From: Sitta carolinensis
Lineage: Eukaryota; Chordata; Aves; Passeriformes; Sittidae
NCBI GenBank assembly: GCA_032173965.1
Contig: JAVUNC010000019.1
Coordinates: 11,085,234 to 11,149,233, forward strand
DNA length: 64,000 nucleotides
Direction of reading: 5' to 3'
Positions 28,801-43,800 of this stretch are shown piece after piece. Below the pieces are notes generated by a model, which saw nothing but the letters and a program-made list of their open reading frames with translations, searched no databases and was not told where the DNA came from. Numbering within the stretch: position 1 is the first letter of the stretch; every line of letters begins with the position of its first letter. A program made the position numbers and the translations under genes.

Positions 28801-31800
28801 TTAGATCCAAACCTACTGAGTCACAATATGCTCGTGTACATCAGAAAGTCAATCAAGCTTGCATGTTTGGTAGATTATTACCATAGGTGTTTTTAACAGT
28901 GTGTTTAGGTTATGAGAAGACTTCAGGAATAAAAGTGCACCCTCTGTGCTAACCATTTATTATGTCATTATTTATGATAACTGTCAGTAGGGCTTTAATA
29001 GCATTTCCAAGTTTTGTGTTTTATGTCATTGCTTACACTCACTCTGATACAACTCAGCATAAAAGCAAAAGTAGCGTCCTTGATTATTTTTCTCTGTATT
29101 TCACTTCACCAGTGGACAAAAAACACATAATACACATTTCCAGGAGTTAGAATAGCTTCGAGGTCAATATTTTAGTCTTTTTTTGGAAGTTGTGTTTTGT
29201 TTTCTTTTGTTTTTGTTTTTTTTTTTAAGAGCAAAACAGTTGTCCTCCTGAGTGGTCTAAGTAGCCAATGGTCACTTTCCTAAAGTTTCAGTGGGAAATG
29301 TGAATGAGCTTGGTCACTGTGTGATCTCCTCAGACTCCACTAGAGTCATTGAATCAGGGATGTTGGAGGATCCCTGCCTATTTTTTTGTCTACTTTTGGA
29401 CCTGTTGAAAATGACTATGTCTAATCCCTTGTTTGTGTTGGTATTTTCCACCTCCATGGTATCTTGTGCCAATAAGTTCCAGAAGTTAGGTGAGGAGGGG
29501 GGAAAAAGTAGTTGTGGTTTGTTTGGGATTTTTTAAGGAATGTCTTGTTGCTTTCACCCCCATCTTTTTAGAAATTGCCGGATTTGACAAAAAGCAACTC
29601 TGCCTTGAACATTTGTTGCACTCATTCATCACATAAGTGAAATGTGTAATCATGCAGGTCAAGGTGAAGAATCCCTTCAAAGTGCCAGTTTTAATTGTTT
29701 CAAGAGATTTGGACTATCACAGGCTTTAGAATGGCTGTGATTTACTGACCATGCTTGGTTTACTGAAGTTCGTTGTTGAGCTTTTCTTCTTTGAAGGAGA
29801 AAATTCAGTAGTTTTCGAATTTTTGGAAAAGGGTTGATTGACTTTTAAAATGACATCTTGTGGAATCTAACATACCTGAAGGCATGAGTATAAAATGTTT
29901 TAATTGTCTAAATGTTAATTCATATATTAAATATAGTGTGTGTGCCTAAGATTTACTCTGAATTAACTCTGGAATCCAGGTAAACATTACTTGGCTTAAA
30001 CTTACTTTAAAAAAGTAAATTTGCAACAGCAAAACCCAAGTCAATATCAGTTTTGTCCTGTCATGTAAGCAGATACTAATTGAGAATTACCTTGTGTATA
30101 TCAAATTGAATGCTACTTCTTTGTTTTCCTTCTATTTGTCAGCTATTTCCTCGAAGATGTACGTGGTTATATGTCATGAACAATTGTTTGTTATCAATAT
30201 CTGGTAAGTTACTGTGCTATCTTTGAGTGGTAGTGCTGGTAAACACTTGGTTTCGTATTTGAAGTGTGGTTTGTTTTCTAATTGCCAGGTAAAGCTTCTC
30301 AGCTTTATTCCCATAATCTACCAGGACTCTTTGATTATGCAAGGCAAATGCAAAAGTTACCTGTTGCTATTCCAGCACATAAACTCCCTGACCGAATACT
30401 TCCCAGGTAAATACCCATCATTGGATATATCGGAATATCTTAACTCTGGCACTTCAGGATATGCTTGTGGAGCTCTGGGAACACCAAACAGTGGGGGGCT
30501 CTGCTCACAGATTGTAGTGAATAACTCATGTGCATTAATTGGAGAGTTGAGCCCTACATTTACACAGATCAGGATGTGAGTTACTCTTATTAGAGAAATG
30601 GATTTTGGTACACCTTACCTTCTGGTTATGAAACCTCTTGTTTCTGGGCTTAGCTCTTTTCAGGTGTGGTCTAGTGTGGTAAATCCTGCTTGTACTTGAT
30701 GCTAAACAAAATCTATGGCCATGCCCCTCCTGGCTGCTGCAAAAGTTAACCCTGTCCTGGCTAGAACCAGGACACTGCCAAACAAGCCTTAGTAGTAGCC
30801 CATTCAAATCCCAGCAGAAGAAGATAGTTAACACTCTTCTAGATTGCAGGTTCTTAAAGTGCTTAGTGAGACACTGGTTCTTCTAATAGGATGGGATTTC
30901 TGTTAGGAAATTGTATTACATAAAATATTGATTCTTTGCTACCTTTGGCTCTATTAAAAGTCTATTAACGTATAATTCTTGAGTTCAAGAAAGGCTTCTT
31001 CAGTTACCTGCAAACATAATGGTGCAACACTTGTTTGAAAATTGTGTTCTTCCTAGAGGATGAATTCTAAGTAACCAAGAGATAATTTGTGCTTTGAATT
31101 ATCTTCTGTGTACCTGCACTATTGTTCTGCTCCTCTCTTCTAAAGTTGACTTTGGTGAGTGACATTGGTTTGAGGACTGAATCAGCAGTGGACTAATAAC
31201 CATAATTACCATAAGGATCATGCTAAGAAAGCCATACTAGATTCTGCCTGGAATGGTACCTCACCTGAGTTGCAGAGGACTCAGAAAATTTCTTGTCTAG
31301 TCATGTCACTTCCCAAGAAAAATGCAGCACAACCTGAATGCGAGTGCCAAGCCAGTCATTCAAAGGCAGGAGAGATTAATTTAGACAATCTGTTTTACCT
31401 CTGTTTGTAGGGTGTCTGGGTAGTCACATTAAGCCATGCAGAAGACAGACATTTGAAGTATATGTAAGAGAATGTAATTTTTTTTCCTACTAGACCATAA
31501 AGTGAATTCTTAAACAAGTTTCTGGATATTATGATGTTGAGTGCTACATGCAAAATGTAAAAGCGGAGGATTTGGTAGAGAAAAGGCCAAGCAAAATTGA
31601 ATTTGGAGTAGTTTCTGGGGTTTGTATATTCATTTGCAAAATGGTCTAACCTCAGTTTATGATTCTTGGTAGGCAGACATTTAGTAGCAGAAAATATGTC
31701 TGTGATCAAGTCTCCTTTCCAGCTTCTTTCCCTGGAGTATCCTTGAGCAGTTCTTTCAAACCTTCCATGACTTGTTCCAATGAAAATTTATGACCAGTAC

Positions 31801-34800
31801 TCAGTTTTCATGCTGTTCAGTCCTTTTACATTGTCAGTCACTTCTGGACAGTTCCATTTGAAATGTTACACAGCTGTTTTCCCAGTCCATAGATTTGAGT
31901 ACAGCATCTGTCTATCAATCCATTTATTCCCATCTTTCCTACTGCATCAGTTTTAATTATTTTTATTGTCAAGAGTACTGTGGCCAATCCCAATAGTGCC
32001 TGTTGTTTTCTAATCCATGTAGAAACTCTGAATCCTGTCATCAACAGATAACATTTTGGCTTATCTGATAAATTTTCACAATATTGTTTTCATGATTTCA
32101 TGAGAAATACACAAACTTGTTTTTTAGTTGTTTTTGCGTGGCAGATGTTTTTCTATCAGTTACTGTCTAAAATAAAATCCACTCAATTGTTTTAGTTGAT
32201 CAGTAATTTTGTATTTATCTTTTGTAGGAAGTTTGCGGTATCTACAAAAATTCCTGACACTAAATGGTGTCAAAAGTGTTGTGTTGGTAAGTAAAGATCT
32301 GGTGACTAAGTGTGAAGGGGCAGCACAAATGGTGGCAATATTAAGATTACTGAGTCAGGTTTAGGAGGTAAAGGGAGAAGAGACTTTTGTCATTATTATA
32401 AAGCTCTGCCTTTGCAGACAGTGAGCTCATTCAGGTTAGTCCTTAGGTTTATGCAATGAAAACTTTCCTGTTTAGCTCTTGATATTTAAAGACAATTTAC
32501 AAGAAATTCACAGAAGCAGAACGATGTCAAAATTCAGACCAATCCTCAAGAAGAACCTAATCTCCATGGATGTAGAAACTTAGAGAAGTTGCCATCAGGA
32601 TTGAGCCACCTGCATTCCTAGCAGACGTTTCAGTTTTCAATATTGGATGATAAAAAGCAAAGGAGTATTTTTAATTCTTTGAGGACAGTGATGTCTCTGA
32701 AGCCTTTATAATGTGTTTAATAGTGTGCCAGCTGCCAAACTCTCAAAGCTGCATTGTGCCAAGACATGTCCTACAATGGAGACAGATTAAAAATGACCCC
32801 AGACTACTGTGAGTGTTAATGAATGCTGCAGGGAACACTCATGGGATGACAGGGGTGAAATGACGTGGGTCAGAGTATGTAAAAACTCTGACCTTCTGAC
32901 TGAAAAATTAATTTGGAAGTCTGTATGTTTCTAGGTTTCTGTTCATAAAACAAGAAGCCTTGTGGTGTGCTCCTCTGTGATTCTGTGATTCCTGTCCAGG
33001 CACAGAATTTAACAGGGGTGCTGTGCTACTTGACATTATGAGGGGAGTTCTCATATTCAGAGATAGCTCAACCTCCTAAGCCTGGAACCCTTCGTGCATG
33101 ATAGGTGTGAGTGATAATTTGTGAACACAGCAAGGGTGGCTGTAAGAGCCTTAATTCTTGAGACCTGAGCCTCTCTTCCTGCTGGCACATAAGTCTGCTT
33201 TTGGCCTCAGGGTAGCTGGAGTGCCACAGGAGGCAGAAAAAGACGAGAACTTCTGGTCTTCTTTCTGCCCCTTCCAGGTGTTGGTGATTGTTTTGTGGTT
33301 TCTGCTGCTGAGATCAGCCTTACTCAGGGTCACACCAAGCATTACTTGCTGCACTTTGCAGTCAGTCTGGCTGATGTTGAGTGAGAACCTGGATTAATGA
33401 AATAAAGCACTGATGTTTAAGGTGCCAAGGGATTGCTGATGAGTTTCTGTGGCAATAAGGAAGTGTGAACATATTTCACTTTTGTGGATAGTTCTGGATT
33501 TTAGAAGCTTGTTACCTAAACTATGTCGTTTATTCCCTGATGGACCACAGTCACTTCACTGCACAGTAAAATCTGGTCTTTAGATGTATTTTTACAAAGT
33601 GCAAAATAACACTTGTTTGTCTTAAAGGAAATGTTAGCAGTGCTTAAGGAGTGAAATTTTGTCAGTATTGTAGAACTGAAGTTGTGAAACTTTACGGGCC
33701 CAATTTAGCAACTTTAATATTCTCTGCCAGTTTTTAATTGAGTTCTGACAATGGAAGAGCAACACTTCCTGCTCTTCAATTGTTCTTCAGTTTCAACTGG
33801 ATTTCCTGATGATATACAAGTGTTCATCAGAATTACAGAGCTCTTGGATTTCAGACTCATTGTGACAGTGCTTGAAGGGCAGCTGAGCTGTTGTTCACTG
33901 CCTGCTGGTTAACTGCATCTTGTAGTAAAAGCGTCTTGTAGTAAAAGCTTTAACAGCTTGCTTATGGTGATCTTGAGATAGCTTAAGCAAACCAACACAG
34001 TAGACCCAAGACACTCCAAATGTGTATGCAACCAGCTATTTTTAAATCTATAAAAGATTAGAGTGGGGGTGGTGGGTATTTTCCAAAAGTAAATGGACTC
34101 TTTCATAGTTGGAAATTGTTTATAATTTGTATGTGCTTAGTACACTAATATTCTCTATCCTTTCTTGGCAGTGAGAAATCCCTACACAGGCCACAAGTAC
34201 CTTTGTGGAGCACTACAGTCTAGCATTGTTTTGTTAGAATGGGTTGAACCAATGCAAAAATTTATGTTAATCAAGGTAAAATTACAATTACTCTCATGTT
34301 GACTTCTAATTATCTTGTAGTGGCTGTTAAGAATAAGTATTAGCCATTTTTTTATTTATTAGACTTTGCCCTTGATTTCTGTTATACTATATTGAAAATA
34401 ACTGTTTAAATGTGTCATGTATTAACTGACTCAGAATAAATGTTCATGTTTTTGGGGTGCACTTCAGTTAGAGAACCAAGCCCTTTTCTCCATGAACGAA
34501 CATTGCCCTTGAGTTGCACAATAGAAAACTGAGGCTTGCAGGCTGAGACATGGGTTAGCAGTGGTCTTGCTCCCATACTAGAGAGAAATTGACCATTTAT
34601 TCCATGTTTTTTGACACTAAAGTGCTCAGAAATGCTCGTTATTGCCCCATCTGACATCGTCTGAAGAGACAGAGCCAGGGTGGGTTCATGTTTATAAGAA
34701 GGCAGCTGCTATAGCACAATCAGCCTGGCACAGAAGTTTTAGAGGCCCAGTAGCCAGGGAGAGCAGTGATGAGCACTCTTCTTGTCTGTGGGCAGCTGCA

Positions 34801-37800
34801 AAGGACACACATGATAAAAGGCATGCTATTCTATTTTAATTGAATTGGCATGAGATGCTCCACGCTTCTTAACTCAGGCCTTTTGTATTTATCAGTTCCT
34901 GTTATCTGAAGAACTAAACCTAACATTACAAAGTATGTCATAAAATTTACCATACAGTTTGAATATCTAATAGCAACTCAGACTACATTTGTTTCCCTGC
35001 TAATATGTATTTTTGTTTATTCATCTAGCACATAGATTTTCCTGTACCTTGTCCACTGAGATTGTTTGAAATGCTGGTAGTCCCCGAGCAGGAATTCCCT
35101 TTAGTTTGTGTTGGTGTCAGTAGAGGAAGAGACTTCAACCAGGTGGTGAAGTTTGAGACTGTCAACCCAAATTCTACCTCTTCGTGGTTTACAGAAACAG
35201 GTTTGTGTGCTGTTGTCATTGAATTCTGAAATGTTCTTTGCTCTTCTGTTATAGCTGAAGCACTGAAAGGTAGGCTTCTCTGAGGAAGCAGATGGTTAAA
35301 TCATGAAGGCTAAGTGATAATTTTGAGTTCTCTGTTTAAAGGGGTATCTGGTTGAACCTGCTTGCACATGCACATTTTTTTTTTTTTTGATGTTTCTCCT
35401 TGTTGAACTGGTTGGATTCCTTGAGATTTTTTGTATAGCAGAGGATGGGGTTATGGTTTCTTGCATTTCCATAGTTTAGGCAGCACTTTATTACCCCTGT
35501 GCTGTTTTGTGCTCTACCCTGGCACCATGACTTGTGTTTATTTAGTAAGTTCTACTAAAACTGCATTCTGAGCAATTAATTTTGACATCCCTGGAAGATG
35601 TAGTTTGGCTTTCCTGCAGTGTGCCACTATAGTTAGAAATGGTGTTATCAGCATCCTGCTGAGAGAGAGAGAGAGCATTCTTCTTTCTGGTGTTTATGGA
35701 AAACAAAAAGGATTAGGACCACTGGTAGCAGGAAACCGAGTTCCTGGCCATCACCAGTGTGGGCCCCAAGGGTGAGGTGACAACAGCAGAAATTCTCTCA
35801 AGGAAGTGTGCTAAGAATTACTTTTTTAGAGTTGCAAGGTAGACCCCCCTGAACCTAGATGCAGTAACTATTCATAGCTTGCAGGTTAAGAAGCAGTAAA
35901 TAGTTTTGGTTTTGCCTGTCATGGATCCCTTGTTGATTCGCGATGAATTTATACATAGCTCTGTGCTGACATACATGTGTGCACGAGTCCAGATGAGTGG
36001 AATTCAGTAAGGATAACAGTGTTCACCAGAAAGATACCCTTTGAGCTTCCAGCTGCTGAAAAGTGCAACAGATTTTGACACAGTTCAAAGCATAGTTACA
36101 ATACCCAAAGTGAGCAGTGGATGGCCAGTTAACACACTTTACTATTTCAGACAGTGCATTTTATTTTCATGCCTACCTGTAACTGTGTGACTTTATATCA
36201 CAGCCCATAAAAGAAGCACGCAGAAGAGAAATGTCCTGTTGTCATTTCTCTCTCAATATTGTCTGCACTGGTGCATGAATACAAGAGTACTAATCCCTTC
36301 TGTGTTCTTTTTTTCGAATTGTGCCTTCCACACTGTTAATTTCCTTGAATTTCTATGTTGTTGTTTTCTCCTATTTTTGTAGGTCACGTTTTAACCCTTT
36401 TCTTGTATCAGCTTATTCCTGTCCCCTGCTGGCAGGAGAGCAATGATGCAAACATTTCGGGTTTTTTTATATAATTATGACAGGAAGCTGATTTTGTGTT
36501 CTAGGTAATGTGCTCTAATTTCTCATGTTTAATGGATTTACTGAGTTTCTCTTTGCTATATGAAAGATGCCTACAGAATCTGGCAGTAATGTTGAATTAG
36601 TAAGAGCTGCTTTGTATGTAACTTTAATGTTAACAAACAAATGGACCAAAATTGCACTCCTCTTTTGAGCTGATGTTTCCACTAATCACTTGTGGGTCAA
36701 ATTCCCATTTGCTGTGATGGAGACTGCTGCAGCTGAAACCCAGAAGAGAGTAAAATAGCCCTTCTTTTGAGGGTTTGGAGAAGGAAATAAGCCCCTATTT
36801 TTGGAGCATCTGAGGATGGAACACCTGCAAATAACAGCAAGAATTAAGTAATAGTATATAAGTCCCTGTCAGGATTTAGAAATAAAGACAGAAGAAAAGT
36901 GCAGTGAAACAGCATAGTGTGGTCAGTCACATAAATCTACCTTTTTGCAACAGCAATATTCAATTACACCAATAGAGAATAAATGGAGAACAGTGTAAAT
37001 GTCAGTTAGCTTTTGTGACATGGCTCAGAAAAGGCTGAATTAAATCCATACTTTAATATCATAGCTTCAGTTTTCCTGTCACAGCCAACATGTTGGATAA
37101 GTGGACATGCATCTCTAAGAGAAGAGTAATGTCACTGGTAAGATGATGATTTTAAGTAGAAAAAAACACACTAACCCATCAAAATATCTCAATCTCTAGA
37201 ACTTCCATTCCAAACTCCATGCTAATTTATATTCTGAACTAACACTGTCATTTTTTTATAGACACTACAGAGACGAGTGTTGTCCATGTAACACAGCTGG
37301 AGAGAGATACCATTTTGGTGTGTTTGGATTGTAAGTTTAATATCAACCAAATATATATGTATGCATATACATGCATACTGTCTGTCTTCAAATTAGGTTC
37401 TGTATTGAAGGTAATCCTTGGTTAACATATCCTTATTTATTGTCCAGGCTGCATAAAAATAGTGAATCTGCAAGGCAGGTTAAAATCCAGCCGCAAACTG
37501 TCATCGGAGCTCACGTTTGACTTTCAGATTGAATCAATAGGTAAGCTGGGTTTCATCATTAGTCTTGAATATCCCTGTAGGTCAGAGAGTTGGGCAGTCA
37601 CCATCTGGATGAAATTTAACAAGAGCAAGTGGTGGATTCTGCATCTGGGATGAGGTAGTCCCAGTTATGTACACAAACTGGGAGAGGCTGGAGAGCAGCT
37701 CTGCAGAAAGAGATCTGGGGCTTGGGATTGATAGCAAACTGAAGATGAGTCAACAGTGTGCTCTGGCAGCCAAAAAGTCATGACCAGCTGTAAGGACATG

Positions 37801-40800
37801 GAAATTATATGAAGTTTCATTTGGGAAAATTCAGGGTGGGTATTAGGAAAATGCATTTCACTCAGAAGGTGATTGATCAGAAAGACTGAGCTCCCCAGAG
37901 AAGTGGTTGCAGGACCAAGCCTGTCAGAGCTTATGCAGCACCTGGATGATGCTTTAAGTGATCCTTATGGGTCCCTTCCAAATTCAGATCTTCTGTGACT
38001 AACTTGTTTAATGTTATAGTAAAGAAGTAGGTATGCTGCCTGTCTAGTCTTTGACATTTGGAACACTACCTCACTCATTTCACTTTGTGTGAGAAGACTG
38101 AGTGAAAGGTTCAGCATGTGCTTTCCTAGGAGCAATTGGAATAGAGTAATAGTCCTGGAGTCTTCTTAGATTAAGCTAAGTGTCTTGGGAGTATGATGAA
38201 AACTTCTAGCCTCTAAAGGAATACCTTAACACAACCTACATAAACTCTCTGAGTCACCCATGCCTAACTCATTTTGCATGTGTGTTTGTGCAGTCCATTT
38301 TTATAAAGCAGCTCAAAGACAAAATTATATGATATGTCACAGGTTGCATAAATTTTGTTTCCTTGTGTAGAATTTGAATGAATTAAATTTGTGAAACAGA
38401 ATATTTTGGCAATTCCCCAGTAGTTACATACCTGGATTGCACCACCTGCTATTGAAAGAGAGGTAGGAAGGATGTGTGCACACATGAAGGGTGGCACCGG
38501 GAGATGAGAAACTGTCGGTTCTAAAACCACCAGGAGTTGCAGGGAGTTTATTTCTGAGGAGAAGCTTTGAAGTTTCAGGCCCTTCAAAGATAACCTCCCA
38601 CAGAGAAAAAGACAAGAAAACATTGCCATTAAATACATTACTTTTATGGCTCTTGATGGTTGGGAATGGTGGGAAGGAAGTATTCATTCTACAATGAAGC
38701 TTCTTGCTCTGGGACCTCTGCACATACTGTAGTCCTCACCTGCTTGTCACAATTGAGCTTCCAGTGGCCTATACTGTCCTGGCAGTGTCTCCAAAGCCAC
38801 TCCTGGAACTTTTCTGTTAAAATTCCATATGTATTGTCTGCAAGTATTAAAGGAATTTCCTGTTTAAAGAAAATGACACATTTAGGACTAGACATTTATA
38901 ACATTTTCTGGTTAGGTGGAAATGCTTTTAAACACTGCTCATTAAACAAATAAATGTATAAATGCAGCTACTTTTGAGGCAGATTCAGTGATTCCTGGGA
39001 GGCATTCCACAGTCTGAGTGGGTGGATGTCATACAATGGAACATACATGTACAGATTTCAATACTATAGTCTTGTGCTTTTGACCTTAAAAGCAAGAGTC
39101 GAGTTTATGCCTCAAAACTGATTCCAGTGTTCTTTCTTACTAGTCTGTCTACAAGACAGTGTGTTGGCATTCTGGAAACACGGCATGCAAGGAAGGAGTT
39201 TTAGATCAAATGAGGTGAGTACTACATTTTGATTCAAATTCTGGCTTCTAATGTAAGCCATGTGGAAGAGAAATACACAGTGCTGTTGTCTGAAAAAAAG
39301 AGAGAAGCATTTCAGTAACTTCCTAGGTTAGATCTAGAAGCTGGAGTCTCATTCTAAGCTTTGTTTCATAAGCTATAATGCATTGGTGGAGCTGTGCAAG
39401 AACCCCCTCAACATCTAACTAGCAAAGCAGAAGCAAGAGACTGGGCCAGGATGCCATAGAAAATATCCAAGCCTAATTCTTGGAAGTATTAATCTTCACC
39501 TTAAATTGCTTTGAGGACCACTGTCAGTTCCTTAGCCTCTCACATACAGATGCAAAACTTTGGGCTTTGCCAGTGGTTCCACTGCTATACTTTAGGTTTT
39601 TGTCATAGTGTCAAATGAGTTTTCTGATGTTTTTTAGTCTCTTCCATGTCCTCTTGGCTTACAAATACTTTGAAGAATTGCCTAGCTTTCACAAGAAATA
39701 CTCCATCTTCAGTAGAAAAATACCAGATTGACATAAACATGGTTGGTCTGTTTTTTTCCTAAAATCTCCTTGTAATCCCTTTCTTAGCCCATTTGATGCG
39801 ATTTTAGATGGAGTTAAACCATTGTAGCTACCTTCCCAAATAGTTTTTTCCCTTGCTGCAAGCCTTGTGTACCTCTTAGTGAAAATGTTGTACTTTGTAG
39901 GAATTTAATGAGCCTTTTAATTTGGTTATTAATGAATGATTACAAACTTTACCAGTTGTTCCATCAGTGTTTCATTGGCTGAGAAACTGAGTTCATTATG
40001 ACTGATTGTATTTTAAGGTACACATACAATCACACCATGCCAAGCTTAGATATACCCCACGTTGTTCCACCACTACATTGACTTGCACAAAGCCTCAGCT
40101 GACCCAGTCTGTGCTAACAGTGAGCCTGCTCTGTGTGAACCAAAGGCTGGAGTCAGACTACTACTTATTTCCAGAGTGCAAATGTTTATTGTGGCATTTG
40201 TGCGTTGCTCTACCCATTGGTACTCAGTGGCTTTGCTCCAGCTGGGAGAGGCCATGTCCCAGGGTGCTGCAGCCCAAATGGATGCATTTTGTTGCTTATG
40301 TAAAGCTTCAGGGACACTGGCTTGCTTTGTTGCTGTGAAGCCAAAGCCAGAACCTAAATGAAGAACTGAAAGCAGAACTGAGCTGTTGACAGAAAGCAAG
40401 CCACCCAGAGCTTTTTCTCTGTAGAACATGTCTAGGGTAAGCTTTTGGGCCTTTTTAAATTTCTTATCTCTCCTGGCTGTCCTACTACCTGCAGCTGTTA
40501 AAAGAAATAAACCTGTTTTCTGCTGTAATATGAAAAACCTTCAGTGCCAGGCTCAGTTCTTGACCATATTTGTTACTTTTGGGGAATTTTATACTATGTA
40601 ATAGGTAGGAAGTTGTTGCATGGGACAAAAAGCTGACTTTTTTCTTTGAAGATGTCATTCGTTCAGATTCCCTATTCTAATACATTTGGCTTAACTGGGG
40701 ATGACTTGAGCTGCTTGCAAAGTTATTTCCTTCCACAACTATGACCTTCTACAGTGGTTTGATCAAGTGTGAAAAATGAAAGAGGGAACTGTGAATTCTG

Positions 40801-43800
40801 ACACAAGAAGCTCAAAATTAGCAAAGATTGTACAGCCTTAGCCTCACAGAAAGCAGAAATTAATTTTCTTAGAAAAGTGAAGGGTTTCATTGCTGTGAAT
40901 TAAAATTCTCTTGCTAGTTCTCTGCATCAGAAGTGAATTCACTGAGTCATCTAACATTACTAGGATCTGGGAAGGGGACAAGAATGTCTGCTTTCCCCAA
41001 GAGTGTGAAATTGAGGTGTGTAGAAGAGGAACTTTGTAAACAGTGCTGCCTGTTCACGGTGACTAAATACCCTTTGGAGTATGCACTGGGCTTTGGTTGA
41101 CTTCATTGAAGAACATGGTGGTTTTCTGGGTGCTTTGCTATTCATATGATCATAAAGATGTATCACACAAGTACAATCCACCAACAGAACACACAGGAAT
41201 GTTGCACTTGTCTGAAATGTCAAAAGATGAAGTTTTCTTTTTGGAGTGGACATAAGTACCACAGATTAGATTATGTTTCTCTGCTAAGGTTTTCAGAATA
41301 TGAACTTAATTCAGCATTTCAACAAAATATGTTTTATGCGTGATTTGCCTGACCCATTTTTGGATATCCACTCGAGTGACAGTAATTGCACCCTATCTCT
41401 TCCAGCCACGGCTGTAAAGAGAATTGCATTGGTAACTCAAGTACCAAGCTGAGCCCTGCTGTTGTGCTTGCAGTTGCTACCAAAGAAATTCTTGTAATGT
41501 GGGGGGAATTGCAGAAAACTTTTATATCTTAGTTAAAAGTGACAGTTGCATTAAAATCTCTATTGGATTTTAATTTGCAGTCAGTTGGTAATGTCAGTCA
41601 CAGTTGATTCTTTTCTCTTGGCTGGTGTTGAACTGAAAACACTTGTGCTCTTAACTTGTAAATATTTATTTTTATTGTCTAGATCACACAAGAAATTCTG
41701 ATAATACAAGGATATTCAGGCTTCTGGGATCTGACAGGTAAGATGAGAAGTAAACAGGACATACTAAAATAAAGGAATGAAGTGTGTTCTCTTACCTTGT
41801 AAAAGTTTTTTTCCATTTTTCTTGCAAATTCTTTTTTTAGGCGTCGCAGACTTTCTTTTGTGTACATGTCTACCTTCCAGTCCTTCACCTTTACTTTCCT
41901 CCTTCTTAAATTAAAAAAAAAAAAAAAAATCTTCTAAGTCTTTATGGGCTTCCAGAAATACTCAGCTATGCAAGAAGATCTTACTTGGCTGCAGTCACAA
42001 TCTCCAGGAGTGTTTTCCTTTTTGTATTGTAATTCTTTTGTTTAACTTGGTGAAATCTTTACTTTCAGATATTCTGCTGTAGTAGCTCATCAAGATCTGC
42101 TTCTGGAGATAAACGTAAAAAATACTTAAAAAAATTAAATAGCTCACTTTCACCTCCAGAAAGAAAATCTACCTTTTGTTCTCCCAACATGGCAGTTCAG
42201 GTCTTGTAAGAGCTCTTGATAGCTCCCAGTGTAGCTGGTCTTTGGCATCTGCTTTTGGGACAGTAACACCCTGTCTGTGTGACCCAACTGTTGTTTTGGG
42301 AGTGTCACTGACTTCCTCAACTTTCTCTGCCCTGGTGTTGAACTTTGTGCTTCTGTAAGAGCCACAGAAGCAGCTGTTTTGTCTTTAGGGAGTGCATGCT
42401 GATGTGACAGTTTCACCAGTAATGAATTCACAAGAACTGCAAAGACAGGCTTTAACTTTCCTTTGGAGAATTCCTCTGTCTTATGCTGCTTGCAGTAAAC
42501 CCATGTGGCATCTTGGAATGACTTTGCAAAAAATTGCCTTGTAAAAATGTCCTCTTCCCCAAATATGGTCCCATCTATTTCTGACTTGCTCTGATAGTTA
42601 CCCAAGTCTAAGACAATGTTTAAAGAGTTTGCACTGCAATAAACATTAATTCCAATTTCTTCCTTTTCCTTGCAGCTCTGCCCTTTTTTGTGCTTGAGCT
42701 GTGAAACCTTTTCTCAGTAATGCAGGTCCTTTCCTTGGTAGTTTATAGGAACTGGTGTTCTGAGAAACAAAAAACTGGTGTCAGTCTAGTAAAAGCTTGT
42801 GTGTTGCTTTCTTCTCATGAGCAGGGAGTTGCCTCATGGCATGAGGTTCATTCCCTTTGTGGAGCACAATGAGGAGAGGTCAGGTTTTTTGAGTTTTGCA
42901 GCAAGCAAACTTTCCTGTCTGAATGCACAAGAGATGGATTTGAGTTTCCCACAATCTGCCTTCACTTCAGGATGTTTGTGGAGGAGAAGTCAGTCGTGAA
43001 TGTCCTGGTCTGTGTAGCAGTTTTAGCATTTCTTGCCTGATGAAAAAATTTTAAATAGTTTGTAAAACAAAACTGTGATGGCTAATTTCTCCTCTTTGAA
43101 GAGAAAGATCTGATCTAGGACATCCCTTAGGATCTTTGCAGTTGGAGGCCCATGCAACCCAGTCTCTTGTCTCCAGTGCTGGCCAAAAGTGGGTGGCAAG
43201 AAAAAGTAAGAGAAAAGACTCTTCACATAGCAGTCCTTTCCTTGAGGTTTCTCTTTGCCTGCAAATTTTTGGCTCTGTGACTTCAGAGCTGGAGGAAGTT
43301 TCTGTGGATTAGGTTATGTGAGCTCAGGGATTTACTAGAAATGCTCACAGAAGAATCAGCTTTGTTCATCAGTCATTGGTGTGGCAAGGGGCAGACTAAC
43401 AACTCTCAGAACTGGAGCCTGATGAATGGGTTTGCTTTGCAAAGCTCCAGGAAAGCACAAACCTAGTAGGGGAGTGATGGACCCTTTTCAGAAGCCCTCT
43501 CTAAAAGGATGAGAGGCAGCAGGGATACATTGCAGCAAGGGAATTCCCAGCTGGATAAAAAGTGATGGTGAGGATGGTTCAACACTGTAGCAGGATCCCA
43601 AAGAGGCTGTGGGAGATCCTTGGAGACCTTGTCTGGACAAGACTGTGAGCTTGCTTTGAGGGTGGCATTGCTTTGAGGGGCTTTTGAACTGAAGGCATCC
43701 AGAGAAATAGAAATGACAACCAGTCAGATGGATCCTAGGAAAGAATATTTAATTATACCCAGGGCTGTTTTTAAATGAAGGCTCACTTGACACTGTGGCT

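Noticed and set aside
29330..29690. Possible ancient CR1 fragment, antisense
   Set aside because: Only a short phrase near 29450 resembles the CR1 3' region; too weak to place edges.
30680..30790. Possible ERV LTR piece (gttaaccctgtcctggctag, then aaccaggaca)
   Set aside because: The phrase recalls avian LTR sequences, but no boundaries, duplications or partner LTR are visible.
32980..33000. ctgtgattctgtgattcc as a CR1 tail repeat
   Set aside because: The tail-like octamer occurs only about twice and the preceding sequence does not look like CR1.
40006..40429. Three overlapping frames on both strands of the same 400 bp
   Set aside because: Overlap on both strands with no family resemblance indicates a stop-poor patch, not a gene.
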